A stretch of 64,000 nt of DNA from an uncultured Ruminococcus sp. (GCA_945868475.1 CAMBLM010000001.1:186001-250000), one strand, 5' to 3'. Positions 36,442 through 45,358 are shown, numbered from the stretch's first letter. Numbers and translations are program-made. The notes: a model not told the origin generated them from the letters alone.

Positions 36442-37074
36442 TCAAGCTTTGTTAAGCTTTTCATAAAGCTTTTTTATAACCTCGGCGAAGTAAAACTTCA
36501 CTTCATAGTTCTCGGGGTCCTGCATAAGTTCAAGCTCCTCTGCTGAGATAGCACCGTTTTCGGCAGCGAGTGAGAGAACTTCGTCAGTGTTCGTCACCGC
36601 AGGCAGACAAAGAGCAGGGAACATCACGCACCACCAGTTTTTGCCCTCACCCTCACCGATGATGACCCTGAGCGCGGAGTAATCACCCTCGGGAAGCTCC
36701 GCACTGCCGTAAACACGCTTGTCAAAATGGACTGTCCCAACTTCGCATCTCACAGGATAATCATAACCCGAAGCAGCGATCTCCGCAGCAGCTACGGCCT
36801 CAAAAAGCTGAAGATTTTCCTCCGAAAGACGCTTCGCATCATCTGCCGAAACAGCACCGCCGAAAATATCGGCACTCGCTTCAAGTACAGCATTTCTTAC
36901 CCGAAGCTTCAAAGCCTGATCTTCGTCCGAATCGGAGTTTGCAATAACGTGCAGGCGAAAAACATCCTCGGTTATGTTATGCCTGCTCTCCGCAAAAGCA
37001 CAGATGCCCTCACAGAATACAGCCGTGATAAATCCGATAAGTAAAGCCGCCTGAATAATAAATTTTTTGCTCAT
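36442..37074 (-). CDS. spoIIR: Stage II sporulation protein R
   Basis: In spore formers SpoIIR is made in the forespore, exported, and triggers SpoIIGA to process pro-sigma-E in the mother cell. The 210-residue protein has an N-terminal membrane/signal segment (FIIQAALLIGFITAVFCEGICAF) and the family core FRLHVIANSDSDEDQALKLRVRNAVL, then VHFDKRVYGSAELPEGDYSALRVIIGEGEGKNWWCVMFPALCLPAV (cited for the G-x-G-x-N-W-W-C-V-x-F-P block). These are diagnostic of SpoIIR. The start follows AAGGAC. A 70-base gap separates it from the tRNA-Thr promoter on the opposite strand. Confidence 0.93.
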   Translation of the reverse strand: MSKKFIIQAALLIGFITAVFCEGICAFAESRHNITEDVFRLHVIANSDSDEDQALKLRVRNAVLEASADIFGGAVSADDAKRLSEENLQLFEAVAAAEIAASGYDYPVRCEVGTVHFDKRVYGSAELPEGDYSALRVIIGEGEGKNWWCVMFPALCLPAVTNTDEVLSLAAENGAISAEELELMQDPENYEVKFYFAEVIKKLYEKLNKA

Positions 37075-37173
37075 GAATAATGACCGTCCTTTTGCATATC
37101 ATATTTATTTGAGCATATATTTGACGCAAAATCGCAGTTTTATTCATTTTGAAAAATATTTTTTCAAAAACTC

Positions 37174-37202
37174 TTGACAAACGTGTTTTTTTGAGCTATA
37201 AT
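37174..37202 (+). promoter_or_regulatory. Promoter of tRNA-Thr
   Basis: Perfect TTGACA, 17-base spacer and TATAAT, with the tRNA starting 27 bases later. Confidence 0.9.
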
Positions 37203-37229
37203 ATATAAGCGTTCTGAAATTGTGAACGT

Positions 37230-37305
37230 GCTAACTTAGCTCAGTTGGTAGAGCACATCCTTGGTAAGGATGAGGTCGTCAGTTCAAATCTGATAGTTAG
37301 CTCCA
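37230..37305 (+). tRNA. tRNA-Thr (GGU anticodon)
   Basis: The acceptor arms GCTAACT and AGTTAGC pair fully. The D arm has GCTCAGTTGGTAGAGC; the anticodon stem CATCC/GGATG encloses TTGGTAA, so the anticodon is GGT; the T arm has GTTCAAATC. The CCA end is encoded. A hairpin with a T run (GTCGTCCC/GGGGCGGC, 37313-37346) follows as terminator. Confidence 0.95.
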
Positions 37306-37312
37306 TTTGAGA

Positions 37313-37346
37313 AGTCGTCCCGAGTCTGCATAGGGGCGGCTTTTTC
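37313..37346 (+). terminator. Terminator of tRNA-Thr
   Basis: AGTCGTCCC and GGGGCGGCT pair with one G-U, followed by TTTTTCTTTTT. Confidence 0.75.
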
Positions 37347-37385
37347 TTTTTAATTTATAATATTTTATTACAACCATAGTAAACA

Positions 37386-37426
37386 AAAAGGCGTTGTTTA
37401 AGAAAATACTCTTAAACAACGCCTTA
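37386..37426 (-). terminator. Terminator of ilvE
   Basis: AAGGCGTTGTTTAAGA and its complement form a perfect long stem, followed by TTTTTG on the minus strand. Confidence 0.92.
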
Positions 37427-37441
37427 AATATTATCTTAAAA

Positions 37442-38512
37442 TTACTTGACCTTAACAGTCCAATTGAACTTGTCAGGAAGCTTGCCCCACTGAATACCCG
37501 TGAGTGTGTCGTAAAGCTTCTGTGAGATCTCGCCGATCTTGCCATCGTTGATAGTCATGATCTTGCTGCCGTATTTGAGTTCGCCAACAGGGGAGATAAC
37601 AGCGGCCGTGCCTGTACCGAATGCTTCGTCAAACTTGCCTTCGTCATAAGCCTTGATAAGCTCATCAATAGTGATATCGCGCTCTGTAACCTTGTAACCC
37701 ATATCCTTGAGTATCTGGATGCAGGACTTTCTTGTGATACCGCCGAGGATAGAACCTCTGTCAAGGCTCGGTGTGATAACTTCGCCGTCAACAACGAAAA
37801 ATACGTTCATAGCACCAACTTCGTCAATGTACTTTCTGTGTACACCATCGAGCCAGAGAACCTGAGCATAACCCTGCTTTTCGGCTTCTTCCTGTGCTTT
37901 AAGGGAGATAGCGTAGTTTGCAGCAGCCTTTGTGAAGCCTGTGCCGCCTGTAACTGCACGAACATAGTTTTCTTCAACATAGATCTTAACGGGAGCAAGT
38001 CCGTTATCATAGTAAGCACCAACAGGGGAGAGGATAATAACGAAAAGAAGGTGCTTTGCAGGGTGAACACCAACCATAGGATCAACTGCGAAAATATAAG
38101 GTCTTATGTAAAGTGAAGTTCCCTCTGCGTGTGGGATCCAGTCCTGATCTACCTCAACAAGCTTCTTGATAGCTTCAACAGCGAATTCTTCGTCGATCTT
38201 AGGGATACAAAGACGATCGTTTGAAACGTTAAGACGAGCCATGTTCTGATCGGGGCGGAAAAGGTTGATGTGACCGTCAGGAGTTCTGTAAGCCTTGAGT
38301 CCCTCAAAGTCAGCCTGACCGTAGTGCAGACACATTGCTGCAGGATCAAGAGGAATAGGTCCGTAAGGAACGATTCTTGCATCGTGCCAGCCCTGACCTT
38401 CATCATAGTTCATCATGAACATGTGGTCTGTGAAAATATGACCGAAACCAAGCTTTGTTTCGTCAGTTGGCTTTGCCTTCGGTGAAGTGGTTTTAGTGAT
38501 TTTTATTTCCAT
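37442..38512 (-). CDS. ilvE: Branched-chain amino acid aminotransferase
   Basis: This PLP enzyme moves the amino group between glutamate and the keto acids of leucine, isoleucine and valine. The 356-residue length and motifs fit the longer BCAT type: FGHIFTDHMFMMNYDEGQGW, CLHYGQADFEGLKAYRTPDG, YIRPYIFAVDP, and the PLP-lysine region HRKYIDEVGAMNVFFV. ATG at 38512 (MEIKITKTT) follows GGAAGG by eight bases; the frame reaches a GTG at 38521 that would be too close. It is monocistronic, with no other ilv or leu gene nearby. Confidence 0.95.
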   Translation of the reverse strand: MEIKITKTTSPKAKPTDETKLGFGHIFTDHMFMMNYDEGQGWHDARIVPYGPIPLDPAAMCLHYGQADFEGLKAYRTPDGHINLFRPDQNMARLNVSNDRLCIPKIDEEFAVEAIKKLVEVDQDWIPHAEGTSLYIRPYIFAVDPMVGVHPAKHLLFVIILSPVGAYYDNGLAPVKIYVEENYVRAVTGGTGFTKAAANYAISLKAQEEAEKQGYAQVLWLDGVHRKYIDEVGAMNVFFVVDGEVITPSLDRGSILGGITRKSCIQILKDMGYKVTERDITIDELIKAYDEGKFDEAFGTGTAAVISPVGELKYGSKIMTINDGKIGEISQKLYDTLTGIQWGKLPDKFNWTVKVK

Positions 38513-38678
38513 TGTAAACACCTTCCATATAATTTATATTCCTATCATAGCACATTTTTTTTGTATTTTCAAGAGCATTTTATATAAAAAACGCCTTTGT
38601 ACTATATATATTTGTGATAAGAAATATAACGTCAGTTTATAGAAGTGACGTGTGATATAACATTTTTTTCAAAACCAC

Positions 38679-38707
38679 TTGCATTTATAAAGAAATTATG
38701 CTATAAT
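38679..38707 (+). promoter_or_regulatory. Promoter of tRNA-Arg
   Basis: TTGCAT, 17-base spacer and TATAAT, with the tRNA starting 16 bases later. Confidence 0.8.
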
Positions 38708-38722
38708 AAAAAAGTTGGATAT

Positions 38723-38797
38723 GCCCCCTTAGTTAAATGGATATAATAAACCCCTCCTAAGGGTTAGTTGTGAGTTCGATTCTCGCAGGGGGTGCCA
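38723..38797 (+). tRNA. tRNA-Arg (CCU anticodon)
   Basis: The acceptor arms GCCCCCT and AGGGGGT pair, with a G-U at the first position. The anticodon stem AACCC/GGGTT encloses CTCCTAA, so the anticodon is CCT, reading AGG. The T arm is GAGTTCGATTCTC and CCA is encoded. The terminator AACCCCAC.../...GTGGGGTT follows at 38806-38837. Confidence 0.93.
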
Positions 38798-38805
38798 ATA
38801 CTAAA

Positions 38806-38845
38806 AACCCCACTTGTTTTTCGGAACAGGTGGGGTTGTTGTTTT
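38806..38845 (+). terminator. Terminator of tRNA-Arg
   Basis: AACCCCACTTGTT and AACAGGTGGGGTT pair with one G-U, followed by GTTGTTTT. Confidence 0.85.
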
Positions 38846-38929
38846 ATAAATAGTTTTTATAGTACAATTGTCGTAATTTTGTCGTACTATTATTAAAATA
38901 TTAACACAGTGTCTTATGCCATAAAAACA

Positions 38930-38968
38930 GCGACCCCCACAGAACCTAAGTTCTACGGGGGGTTAAAC
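38930..38968 (-). terminator. Terminator of tRNA-Lys
   Basis: On the minus strand CCCCCCGTAGAAC and GGTTCTGTGGGGG pair around a short loop, followed after a few bases by TTTTTAT. Confidence 0.75.
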
Positions 38969-39044
38969 TGGTGAGCTATTGGGGATTTGAACCCCAGACC
39001 CTCTGATTAAAAGTCAGATGCTCTGCCGACTGAGCTAATAACTC
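38969..39044 (-). tRNA. tRNA-Lys (UUU anticodon)
   Basis: On the minus strand the acceptor arms GAGTTAT and ATAGCTC pair with one G-U. The D arm is GCTCAGTCGGCAGAGC, the anticodon stem TCTGA/TCAGA encloses CTTTTAA with anticodon TTT, and the T arm is GGGGTTCAAATCCCC. CCA is encoded. A perfect TTGACA-17-TATAAT promoter lies at 39090-39118. Confidence 0.95.
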
Positions 39045-39089
39045 AAAGTGTTGTGAAAACTTTTTAATGCTTTCCCACAACGCTTATTT

Positions 39090-39118
39090 ATTATATCAAA
39101 TTTAATATAATTTGTCAA
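39090..39118 (-). promoter_or_regulatory. Promoter of tRNA-Lys
   Basis: On the minus strand TTGACA (39113-39118), 17-base spacer, TATAAT (39090-39095). Confidence 0.88.
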
Positions 39119-39185
39119 TAGCTTTTTTTACTTTTGTTATTTTGCATATATTGTCCTCGAAAAATCACGAGATAATGCACATTTT

Positions 39186-40172
39186 CTACAATCGCTTGAC
39201 AAGAGTTTCAACAATATCCTTAAAATAGGGCTTGCCGTTCTTGCGGTCGAAGAGCGCAAAGCTGCGTCTGTAACCATTGTCCCACCAAAGATACTTGATG
39301 CCGAGTGCGTCTGCCTTGGACTTGAAGTATTCAAGATACTTGATTCGCTCTGCCGTGTTTCCGCGGTCAACAGCTCCGAATTCATCTATTATAAGCGGAA
39401 CATTCTTGTCGATAACATATTTTTTCATATATCCAAATGTCGCATCAAGCTCAGCAGTTTCGTTGAAAACATCCAAACCGTTTTCTTCTGCCGCAAAATC
39501 CCACGGAATGTACGAGTGAACATTTACAATTACCTTGTCATCATCGGGAATTTCAAGCGAACGCATTATCTCGTCCGTGCAAGCACCGCAGTAGGTCGCA
39601 AGCACAAGATGACGTATAGCATTTTTTCCGCCGCTTGAACGAACCGTCTTCACAAAGTCTGTATTAAGCCTGTTTACAACATCAAAAGCTTCTTCGTCCG
39701 TGCAGTGCCATTCGTCTGGCGCACCGTTCTTGCGCGGTTCGTTAAGTCCCTCAAAAAGCAAACGCTCGCCGTAATTGCCGAATCGCTCGCAGATCTGCTC
39801 CCAAACGCGAACAAGTATCTCCGATGCCTTTGGATAATTCTCCTGCGAAGTGTAAAGGAAGTTTTCGTGATGCGTGTTGAGGATCACGAAAACGCCGCGC
39901 TTGTAAGCGTAGTCAACAACTTCCTGAACGCGATCCATCCAAGCCGCATCAACATTATAGTTCCCGTCAAGATGATTCGACCAGGTCGCAGGAACGCGGA
40001 TAACGTTTATTCCCGTCGAGATAACGCCGTCAATAAGCTTCTGCGTTACCTTTGGGTTGTGCCACGATTCTTCCGATTCAAGTCCGCCGCATTTGCAGGC
40101 ATCGAGCGAATTGCCAACGTTCCAGCCTGCCGTCCATTCTTTTAAAAGCTCTGCCGAAGATATATTTCTCAT
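39186..40172 (-). CDS. GH5 family endo-beta-glucanase, apparently intracellular
   Basis: This 328-residue enzyme is a single GH5 catalytic barrel. Family features are WNVGNSLDA at the N-terminus, VIRVPATW, LNTHHENFLY, the acid/base Glu in LFEGLNEPR, VNVHSYIPW, the nucleophile Glu in LIIDEFGAVD, and WWDNG. It should cleave internal beta-1,4-glucosidic bonds in cellodextrins or related glucans. There is no signal peptide, dockerin or binding module, unlike cellulosomal GH5 enzymes, so it probably works in the cytoplasm on imported oligosaccharides. The start follows AAGGAG. It has its own promoter and a LacI-type operator like that of the cellobiose phosphorylase gene. Confidence 0.9.
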   Translation of the reverse strand: MRNISSAELLKEWTAGWNVGNSLDACKCGGLESEESWHNPKVTQKLIDGVISTGINVIRVPATWSNHLDGNYNVDAAWMDRVQEVVDYAYKRGVFVILNTHHENFLYTSQENYPKASEILVRVWEQICERFGNYGERLLFEGLNEPRKNGAPDEWHCTDEEAFDVVNRLNTDFVKTVRSSGGKNAIRHLVLATYCGACTDEIMRSLEIPDDDKVIVNVHSYIPWDFAAEENGLDVFNETAELDATFGYMKKYVIDKNVPLIIDEFGAVDRGNTAERIKYLEYFKSKADALGIKYLWWDNGYRRSFALFDRKNGKPYFKDIVETLVKRL

Positions 40173-40196
40173 AAAAAATTCTCCTTGAAAATAATA

Positions 40197-40228
40197 GGGG
40201 ACTTCCGAAAATCGCTTCGGAAGTCCCC
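40197..40228 (-). promoter_or_regulatory. Strong stem-loop at the 5' end of the endoglucanase transcript
   Basis: GGGGACTTCCGAA and TTCGGAAGTCCCC form a near-perfect stem. The -10 box ends only four bases upstream, so the transcript should begin at or inside the stem. It may stabilise the mRNA, or it may stop transcripts arriving from trpA, as the following TATTATTTTC is T-rich. Confidence 0.7.
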
Positions 40229-40231
40229 ATA

Positions 40232-40260
40232 ATTATAGCATATTAAAATTTGCTTTTCAA
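40232..40260 (-). promoter_or_regulatory. Promoter of the GH5 endoglucanase gene
   Basis: On the minus strand TTGAAA (40255-40260), 17-base spacer, TATAAT (40232-40237). Confidence 0.82.
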
Positions 40261-40265
40261 GTAGG

Positions 40266-40277
40266 CTAAACGTTTAA
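40266..40277 (-). promoter_or_regulatory. LacI-type operator upstream of the endoglucanase promoter
   Basis: The palindrome TAAACGTTTA lies six bases upstream of the -35 box. The same core is inside the cellobiose phosphorylase promoter (24338-24351); I saw no third copy in the window. Confidence 0.65.
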
Positions 40278-40304
40278 TTACACAAGACGCAAATGTAAAC
40301 TTTT

Positions 40305-41093
40305 TTAGTTCATAGCATCTTTGAGCGATTCGGTGAATTCGCCGACCTTTTCTGCGCTGTCTTTGCCGTACTGCGCAACGATCTTTACGACTGCACTTCC
40401 GACAATAACACCATCGCAGTAACCGCTCATTTTCTTGGCCTGTTCGGGCGAAGAAATTCCGAAGCCGACCATTGCAGGGATCTTGCAGCTCTTCTTTATC
40501 TCGCCGAAGAAGCTGTCAAAATCGGTTGAAAAGCAGCTTCTTGTTCCTGTTACACCATTAGACGAAACACAGTAGAGGAAACCCTCCGCCTGAGAAGCGA
40601 TAGCTCTGATACGTTCGTGTGAAGCAGGAGTTACCATGCTTATCGGGATAATGCCGTTAGCCTTCGCGTATGGAAGTATCTCATCACGCTCCTCATAAGG
40701 AAGATCGGGGACGATAACACCGTCAATGCCGTTTTCCTTGCAAAGCTTGAAAAACTTCTCCGTGCCGTAGCGGAAAATAGTGTTTATGTACATCATAAGC
40801 ACAAGCGGCTTGTCGGTCTTTGCACGAAGCCTTTTTACTAGCTCAAAGATAGTGTCAAGGTTAGTTTCACCCGTGGAAAGCGCGCGAAGGCTTGCTTCCT
40901 GAATGGTCGTTCCCTCTGCGATAGGGTCGGAGAACGGAACACCTATCTCAATAATGTCCGCACCGTTGTCAAACATCGTAAGCACAAGCTTTTCCGTCGT
41001 GTCGAGTGACGGGTCGCCTGCTGTTATAAAAGTGATAAGAGCCTTTTTGCCCTCTGCTTTGAGCTTTGAAAGGCAAGCATCTATTCTGTTCAT
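40305..41093 (-). CDS. trpA: Tryptophan synthase alpha chain
   Basis: TrpA cleaves indole-3-glycerol phosphate and passes indole through a tunnel to TrpB. The 262-residue protein starts MNRIDACLSKLKAEGKKALITFITAGDPSL at 41093, after GGAGG; the frame extends upstream to 41165 only inside trpB. Catalytic residues are in DIIEIGVPFSDPIAEGTTIQ (Glu) and DGVIVPDLPYEE (Asp); the phosphate site is in VGFGISSPEQ and GVIVGSAVV. It is the last gene of the trp operon, 13 bases after trpB. No clear terminator follows before the endoglucanase promoter region. Confidence 0.97.
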   Translation of the reverse strand: MNRIDACLSKLKAEGKKALITFITAGDPSLDTTEKLVLTMFDNGADIIEIGVPFSDPIAEGTTIQEASLRALSTGETNLDTIFELVKRLRAKTDKPLVLMMYINTIFRYGTEKFFKLCKENGIDGVIVPDLPYEERDEILPYAKANGIIPISMVTPASHERIRAIASQAEGFLYCVSSNGVTGTRSCFSTDFDSFFGEIKKSCKIPAMVGFGISSPEQAKKMSGYCDGVIVGSAVVKIVAQYGKDSAEKVGEFTESLKDAMN

Positions 41094-41106
41094 TGAATTT
41101 TCCTCC

Positions 41107-42300
41107 TTATGATTCCACAATGTCAATGCCGCGGTACTTGGCGATGGAGTAAACGTCCTTGTCACCTCTGCCCGAAATGGTGATGACCATTATCTGATCC
41201 TTGCCCATTGTCGGTGCGATCTTTCGTGCAGCCGCAACAGCGTGTGATGATTCGATAGCAGGAATGATACCCTCCGTGCGTGAGAGATATTCAAACGCCT
41301 GAACAGCTTCCTCATCGGTGATGTCAACATATTCAGCTCGCTTTGTTTCCCATAAATAAGCATGTTCAGGTCCGATTCCGGGGTAGTCAAGACCTGCCGA
41401 AATGGAGTAAACAGGGTCGATCTGACCGAATTCATTCTGGAGGAAGATAGACTTCATTCCGTGGAAAATACCGAGTGAACCCTTTGCGAGCGTTGCAGCG
41501 TGAAGCTTGGTTTCGATACCTTTTCCTGCGGCTTCGGCACCGACAAGGCGAACGCTCTCATCGCCGATGAAATCATAGAACGAACCCATAGCGTTTGAAC
41601 CGCCGCCAACGCAGGCAACAACGCAGTCGGGAAGTCTGCCCTCAGCTTCCATAAGCTGTGCCTTTGTTTCTTCGGAAATTATCTTCTGGAAATCACGGAC
41701 CATCTGTGGGTAAGGGTGAGGACCCATTACCGAACCGATGCAGTAGAAGGTCGTGGAAATGTTTGTGCACCAGTCGCGCATAGCCTCGTTGATAGCGTCT
41801 TTGAGCGTAGCCGTGCCGCTCTCAACGGGAACTACCTTTGTGCCGAGAAGATTCATTCTGTAAACATTGAGTGACTGACGCTTAACGTCCTCCGCACCCA
41901 TATAGACCTGACATTCAAGTCCGAAAAGCGCGCATACAGTAGCCGTTGCAACACCGTGCTGACCTGCTCCCGTTTCGGCAATGATCCTCTTTTTGCCCAT
42001 TCTCTTTGCAAGAAGTATCTGACCGAGAACGTTGTTTATCTTGTGCGAACCCGTGTGGTTGAGGTCTTCACGCTTGAGATAAATTTTCGCACCGCCGAGG
42101 TCCTTGGTCATCTTGTCTGCATAATAAAGCATAGACGGTCTGCCTGCATAATCGCGGTAAAGCTTTTTCAGCTCCGCAATAAATTCGGGGTCATCTTTGT
42201 ACTTGTTGTAAGCCTCTTCAAGCTCCGTAACAGCATTCATTACGGTTTCGGGAACATACTGTCCGCCGTAAATGCCGTATCTTCCTTTGCTTTCACTCAT
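41107..42300 (-). CDS. trpB: Tryptophan synthase beta chain
   Basis: TrpB joins indole and serine to make tryptophan, using PLP. The 397-residue length is usual for the TrpB1 type. It has [12 protein letters not shown], the PLP lysine in [42 protein letters not shown], the glycine-rich phosphate loop [15 protein letters not shown], and a late SHAVAAARK. It starts one base after the trpF stop and is probably translated by coupling. Confidence 0.98.
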   Translation of the reverse strand: MSESKGRYGIYGGQYVPETVMNAVTELEEAYNKYKDDPEFIAELKKLYRDYAGRPSMLYYADKMTKDLGGAKIYLKREDLNHTGSHKINNVLGQILLAKRMGKKRIIAETGAGQHGVATATVCALFGLECQVYMGAEDVKRQSLNVYRMNLLGTKVVPVESGTATLKDAINEAMRDWCTNISTTFYCIGSVMGPHPYPQMVRDFQKIISEETKAQLMEAEGRLPDCVVACVGGGSNAMGSFYDFIGDESVRLVGAEAAGKGIETKLHAATLAKGSLGIFHGMKSIFLQNEFGQIDPVYSISAGLDYPGIGPEHAYLWETKRAEYVDITDEEAVQAFEYLSRTEGIIPAIESSHAVAAARKIAPTMGKDQIMVITISGRGDKDVYSIAKYRGIDIVES

Positions 42301-42301
42301 T

Positions 42302-42928
42302 TTATTTTTCCTCCGTTAAATTATGGTATATTTTCGTTATTTCAAGCATCTTCGCCCTGTCTTTGGAGCCGTCCGTTTCAATTCCGCTGCTCAGATCAAC
42401 TCCGTATGGCGTGTACTTTTTAATTATATCAGCTATATTTGATCTGTCAATCCCGCCTGCGATGAAAAACGGATTTGAAAGCTTGTTTTTCGCATAAGCA
42501 AGAAGCTTTTCATCTATCTTTTTTCCCGTGCCGCCGTAGGCTTCCGAAGAAAAAGCGTCAAGAACAAATTTGTCGGCAGGGAGTACCGCCAAAGCATTGA
42601 TATCGGCTTCGGAACGTATCCGTCCTGCTTTCCATATCTCTTTTTCGGGGAAAAGCTTTCGTAAAGCCGAAATATATTCGGCATCTTCATTTCCGTGAAG
42701 CTGAAAAATATCAGCCGAGCCGTTTATTTCCGTGAAAAACTCGATAGGAGCATTTACCGTAACGCCGACAGTGATTATTTTAGGATCAAGTTCACCCCGA
42801 AGCTGTCCTGAAAGCTCGGGCAGAATCTTTCGTCTGCTCTCTGCGAAGATAAAACCGATGTAGTCGGGCATACATTCATTGCAGTAAGCAATGTCCTCGC
42901 TTCTTCTCATTCCGCAAAGCTTTATCAT
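42302..42928 (-). CDS. trpF: Phosphoribosylanthranilate isomerase
   Basis: TrpF converts phosphoribosyl anthranilate to the carboxyphenylamino-deoxyribulose phosphate. The 208-residue barrel opens [35 protein letters not shown], with the catalytic Cys in KLCGM, and has [17 protein letters not shown] and [11 protein letters not shown] before [11 protein letters not shown]. Its ATG overlaps the trpC stop by four bases (ATGA), which indicates translational coupling. Confidence 0.95.
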   Translation of the reverse strand: MIKLCGMRRSEDIAYCNECMPDYIGFIFAESRRKILPELSGQLRGELDPKIITVGVTVNAPIEFFTEINGSADIFQLHGNEDAEYISALRKLFPEKEIWKAGRIRSEADINALAVLPADKFVLDAFSSEAYGGTGKKIDEKLLAYAKNKLSNPFFIAGGIDRSNIADIIKKYTPYGVDLSSGIETDGSKDRAKMLEITKIYHNLTEEK

Positions 42929-43707
42929 ACGTTTTCCCTCAAAGCTGTGAGCGTTGCGCCGATATTTCCGCTGCGCATAAGCGTTTCACCGATAAGAACA
43001 GCGTCCGCACGATAGCTCCGTACAGTTTTCATATCAGCATTATCTCTGATGCCGCTTTCGGAAACGATGACCTTTCCCTCTGGTATCATTCCTGCAAGTC
43101 TTGCAGTCGTTTCAAGCGTTACTTCAAAAGTTTTGAGGTTGCGGTTGTTTATGCCGATGATGTCAAAATCAAGAGCAAGCACACGTTCAAGTTCGCTTTC
43201 ATCGTGCGTTTCGGCAAGAATGTCAAGTCCGAGCGAACGTGCGGTTTCACCGAATCGTTTCAGCTTTTCATCATCAAGCACAGCCGCTATAAGAAGGATC
43301 GCGTCCGCACCCATTAGCCGAGCTTCATATATCTGATATTCGTCAATTATAAAATCCTTGCGGATCATCGGCAAGTTTATAGCCTGGCGGATCAACTTGA
43401 AGTATTCGGACGAGCCTTGGAAGTAATGTTCTTCCGTCAGGCAGGAAACAGCGTCCGCACCGCAGTTTTCATATTCCTTTGCGATCTTCACGGGGTCAAA
43501 GTTCGGCTGGATAAGCCCCTTTGAGGGCGAAGCCTTTTTGACTTCGGAGATAACCGAAAGTCTGTCGGGCTTCGCAAGAGCGGACTTGAAGCTTATGCAC
43601 TGTCTGTCAAGCTTTTCAGCGGCTCTTTTCACCGTTTCAAAATCAGCTGCAGCCTTTTCGCGTTCAAGCTGTATTTTTCTTTTTTCAACTATTTCACCGA
43701 GTATCAT
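42925..43707 (-). CDS. trpC: Indole-3-glycerol phosphate synthase
   Basis: TrpC closes the indole ring. The 260-residue protein has the family blocks SVISEVKKASPSKGLIQ, AKEYENCGADAVSCLTEEHYFQGS, MIRKDFIIDEYQIYEARLMGADAILLI (catalytic Lys), DIIGINNRNLKTFEV, and IVSESGIRD followed by DAVLIGETLMRS. It starts three bases after trpGD and overlaps trpF by four. Confidence 0.97.
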   Translation of the reverse strand: MILGEIVEKRKIQLEREKAAADFETVKRAAEKLDRQCISFKSALAKPDRLSVISEVKKASPSKGLIQPNFDPVKIAKEYENCGADAVSCLTEEHYFQGSSEYFKLIRQAINLPMIRKDFIIDEYQIYEARLMGADAILLIAAVLDDEKLKRFGETARSLGLDILAETHDESELERVLALDFDIIGINNRNLKTFEVTLETTARLAGMIPEGKVIVSESGIRDNADMKTVRSYRADAVLIGETLMRSGNIGATLTALRENV

Positions 43708-43710
43708 AGC

Positions 43711-45345
43711 TTACTCCCTGTTGGAAAATTCTTTTAACTTTTCGAGCTTTGCAAGAGCCTTGCCGCTGTCGATAGAATCGCGAGCCATTTCAAGTCCCTC
43801 CTCAATGGAGCTTGCAGCACCCGTGCAGTAGATAGCGCAGGCGGAGTTGAGAAGAACGATGTCACGCTTTGCACCGTGTTCCTTGCCCGAAAGAATGTTG
43901 AGCGTTATCTGTGCATTTTCAGCAGGTGTTCCGCCGACAATGTCTTCTTTCGGGTAACGCTTCAAGCCGAATTCCTCGGGAGTGATGCTGTACTTGATTA
44001 TCTTCTTTCCGCGAAGTTCGCATACCTTTGTTTCGCCCGAAACGGATACCTCGTCAAGACCGTCACCGTAAACGATCATTGCGCTCTTTACGCCGAGATT
44101 CATAAGTACAGTTGCCATTGTTTCAAGCAAAGCAGGGTCATAAACGCCAAGAAGGATATAATCGGAAAGTGCAGGATTTGCAAGAGGTCCGAGAATGTTG
44201 AATACCGTGCGGACGCCCATTTCACGGCGAGCCTTTCCGACAAAGCGCATACTGCTGTGGAACGACTGTGCGAAGAGAAACGAAATTCCGACATTCTGTA
44301 TGCAAGCCGAAGCCTGTGCAGGGGAGAGGGATATTTTCACGCCGAGCGATTCAAGAACATCTGCCGCACCGCTCTTGCTCGAAACACTGCGGTTGCCGTG
44401 CTTTGCAACGTTAAGACCAGTTCCTGCGATAACAAATGAGGAAGTGGTCGAAATGTTGAACGAACCTGCAAGGTCGCCGCCCGTTCCGACGATATCAACA
44501 GCCGATTTTGATGTAGGTACGATAGAAGCCTTTTTGCGCATTATGCGTGCAAAGCCTGTAATTTCATCGGTAGTTTCACCCTTTGCACGGAGAAATGCAA
44601 GGAAGCCTGCGATCTGTGCATCGGTAGCACCGCCCGACATAATGATATCCATAGCATCTTCAGCCTCGGCAGGTGTAAGATCTTTTCCCTCGGAAACGAT
44701 CTTGATGTACTTCATAAGAGCCTTGCGCTCTGAGTCGGGGAGGAAAACTGCGACCTTTTCAAAACCGCTTATTCCTGCAATTTCGGAAAGGAAGTTCGAT
44801 ATCATGCTCTTGCCAAGATCGGTAAGAACGGACTCGGGGTGGAACTGAACGCCGTAAACAGCAAGTTCCTTGTGGCGGAGTGCCATTATCTGACCGTCCT
44901 CGTCCTCTGCGATAACTTCAAGGCAATCGGGGAGCGAAGCCTTTTCAACAATGAGCGAATGATATCTTGCAGCCTTTATCTTCTCGGGCATACCCTTGAA
45001 AAGCGGTGTGCCGTTGTTTACGGTTATCATCGAAGCCTTGCCGTGCTTGGGTTCAAGCGCACGAACTATCTTTCCACCGAAAGCTTCGGCAATTGACTGA
45101 TGACCAAGGCAAACACCGAGGATAGGGATCTTTCCAGCAAAACGCTTGATAGCGTCAACGGAGATACCGGCTTCGCTCGGATAACCCGGACCCGGAGAGA
45201 TAACGAGTGCTTCAGGCGCAAGCTTCTCGATTTCATCGAGTGTTATCATATCGTTTCTTACAACTTTGATGTCGGGATAGATAGAACCTATCTGCTGATA
45301 AAGGTTGTATGTAAAGCTGTCATAGTTATCTATTAAAAGTATCAT
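43711..45345 (-). CDS. trpGD: Fused anthranilate synthase glutaminase and anthranilate phosphoribosyltransferase
   Basis: This 544-residue protein joins two enzymes. Residues 1-190 are a TrpG glutamine amidotransferase with LLIDNYDSFTYNL, the nucleophile Cys in ILGVCLGHQSIAEAFGG, and the His-Glu pair in GVQFHPESVLT. Residues about 208-540 are TrpD, with the phosphoribosyl-diphosphate site DIVGTGGDLAGSFNISTTSSF, KHGNRSVSSKSGAADVLESLG and FNILGPLANPA. TrpG provides ammonia to TrpE; TrpD attaches the phosphoribosyl group to anthranilate. Such TrpGD fusions are known in enterobacteria and some Firmicutes. It follows trpE by 13 bases. Confidence 0.96.
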   Translation of the reverse strand: MILLIDNYDSFTYNLYQQIGSIYPDIKVVRNDMITLDEIEKLAPEALVISPGPGYPSEAGISVDAIKRFAGKIPILGVCLGHQSIAEAFGGKIVRALEPKHGKASMITVNNGTPLFKGMPEKIKAARYHSLIVEKASLPDCLEVIAEDEDGQIMALRHKELAVYGVQFHPESVLTDLGKSMISNFLSEIAGISGFEKVAVFLPDSERKALMKYIKIVSEGKDLTPAEAEDAMDIIMSGGATDAQIAGFLAFLRAKGETTDEITGFARIMRKKASIVPTSKSAVDIVGTGGDLAGSFNISTTSSFVIAGTGLNVAKHGNRSVSSKSGAADVLESLGVKISLSPAQASACIQNVGISFLFAQSFHSSMRFVGKARREMGVRTVFNILGPLANPALSDYILLGVYDPALLETMATVLMNLGVKSAMIVYGDGLDEVSVSGETKVCELRGKKIIKYSITPEEFGLKRYPKEDIVGGTPAENAQITLNILSGKEHGAKRDIVLLNSACAIYCTGAASSIEEGLEMARDSIDSGKALAKLEKLKEFSNRE

Positions 45346-45358
45346 AAAAAACGCCCCC

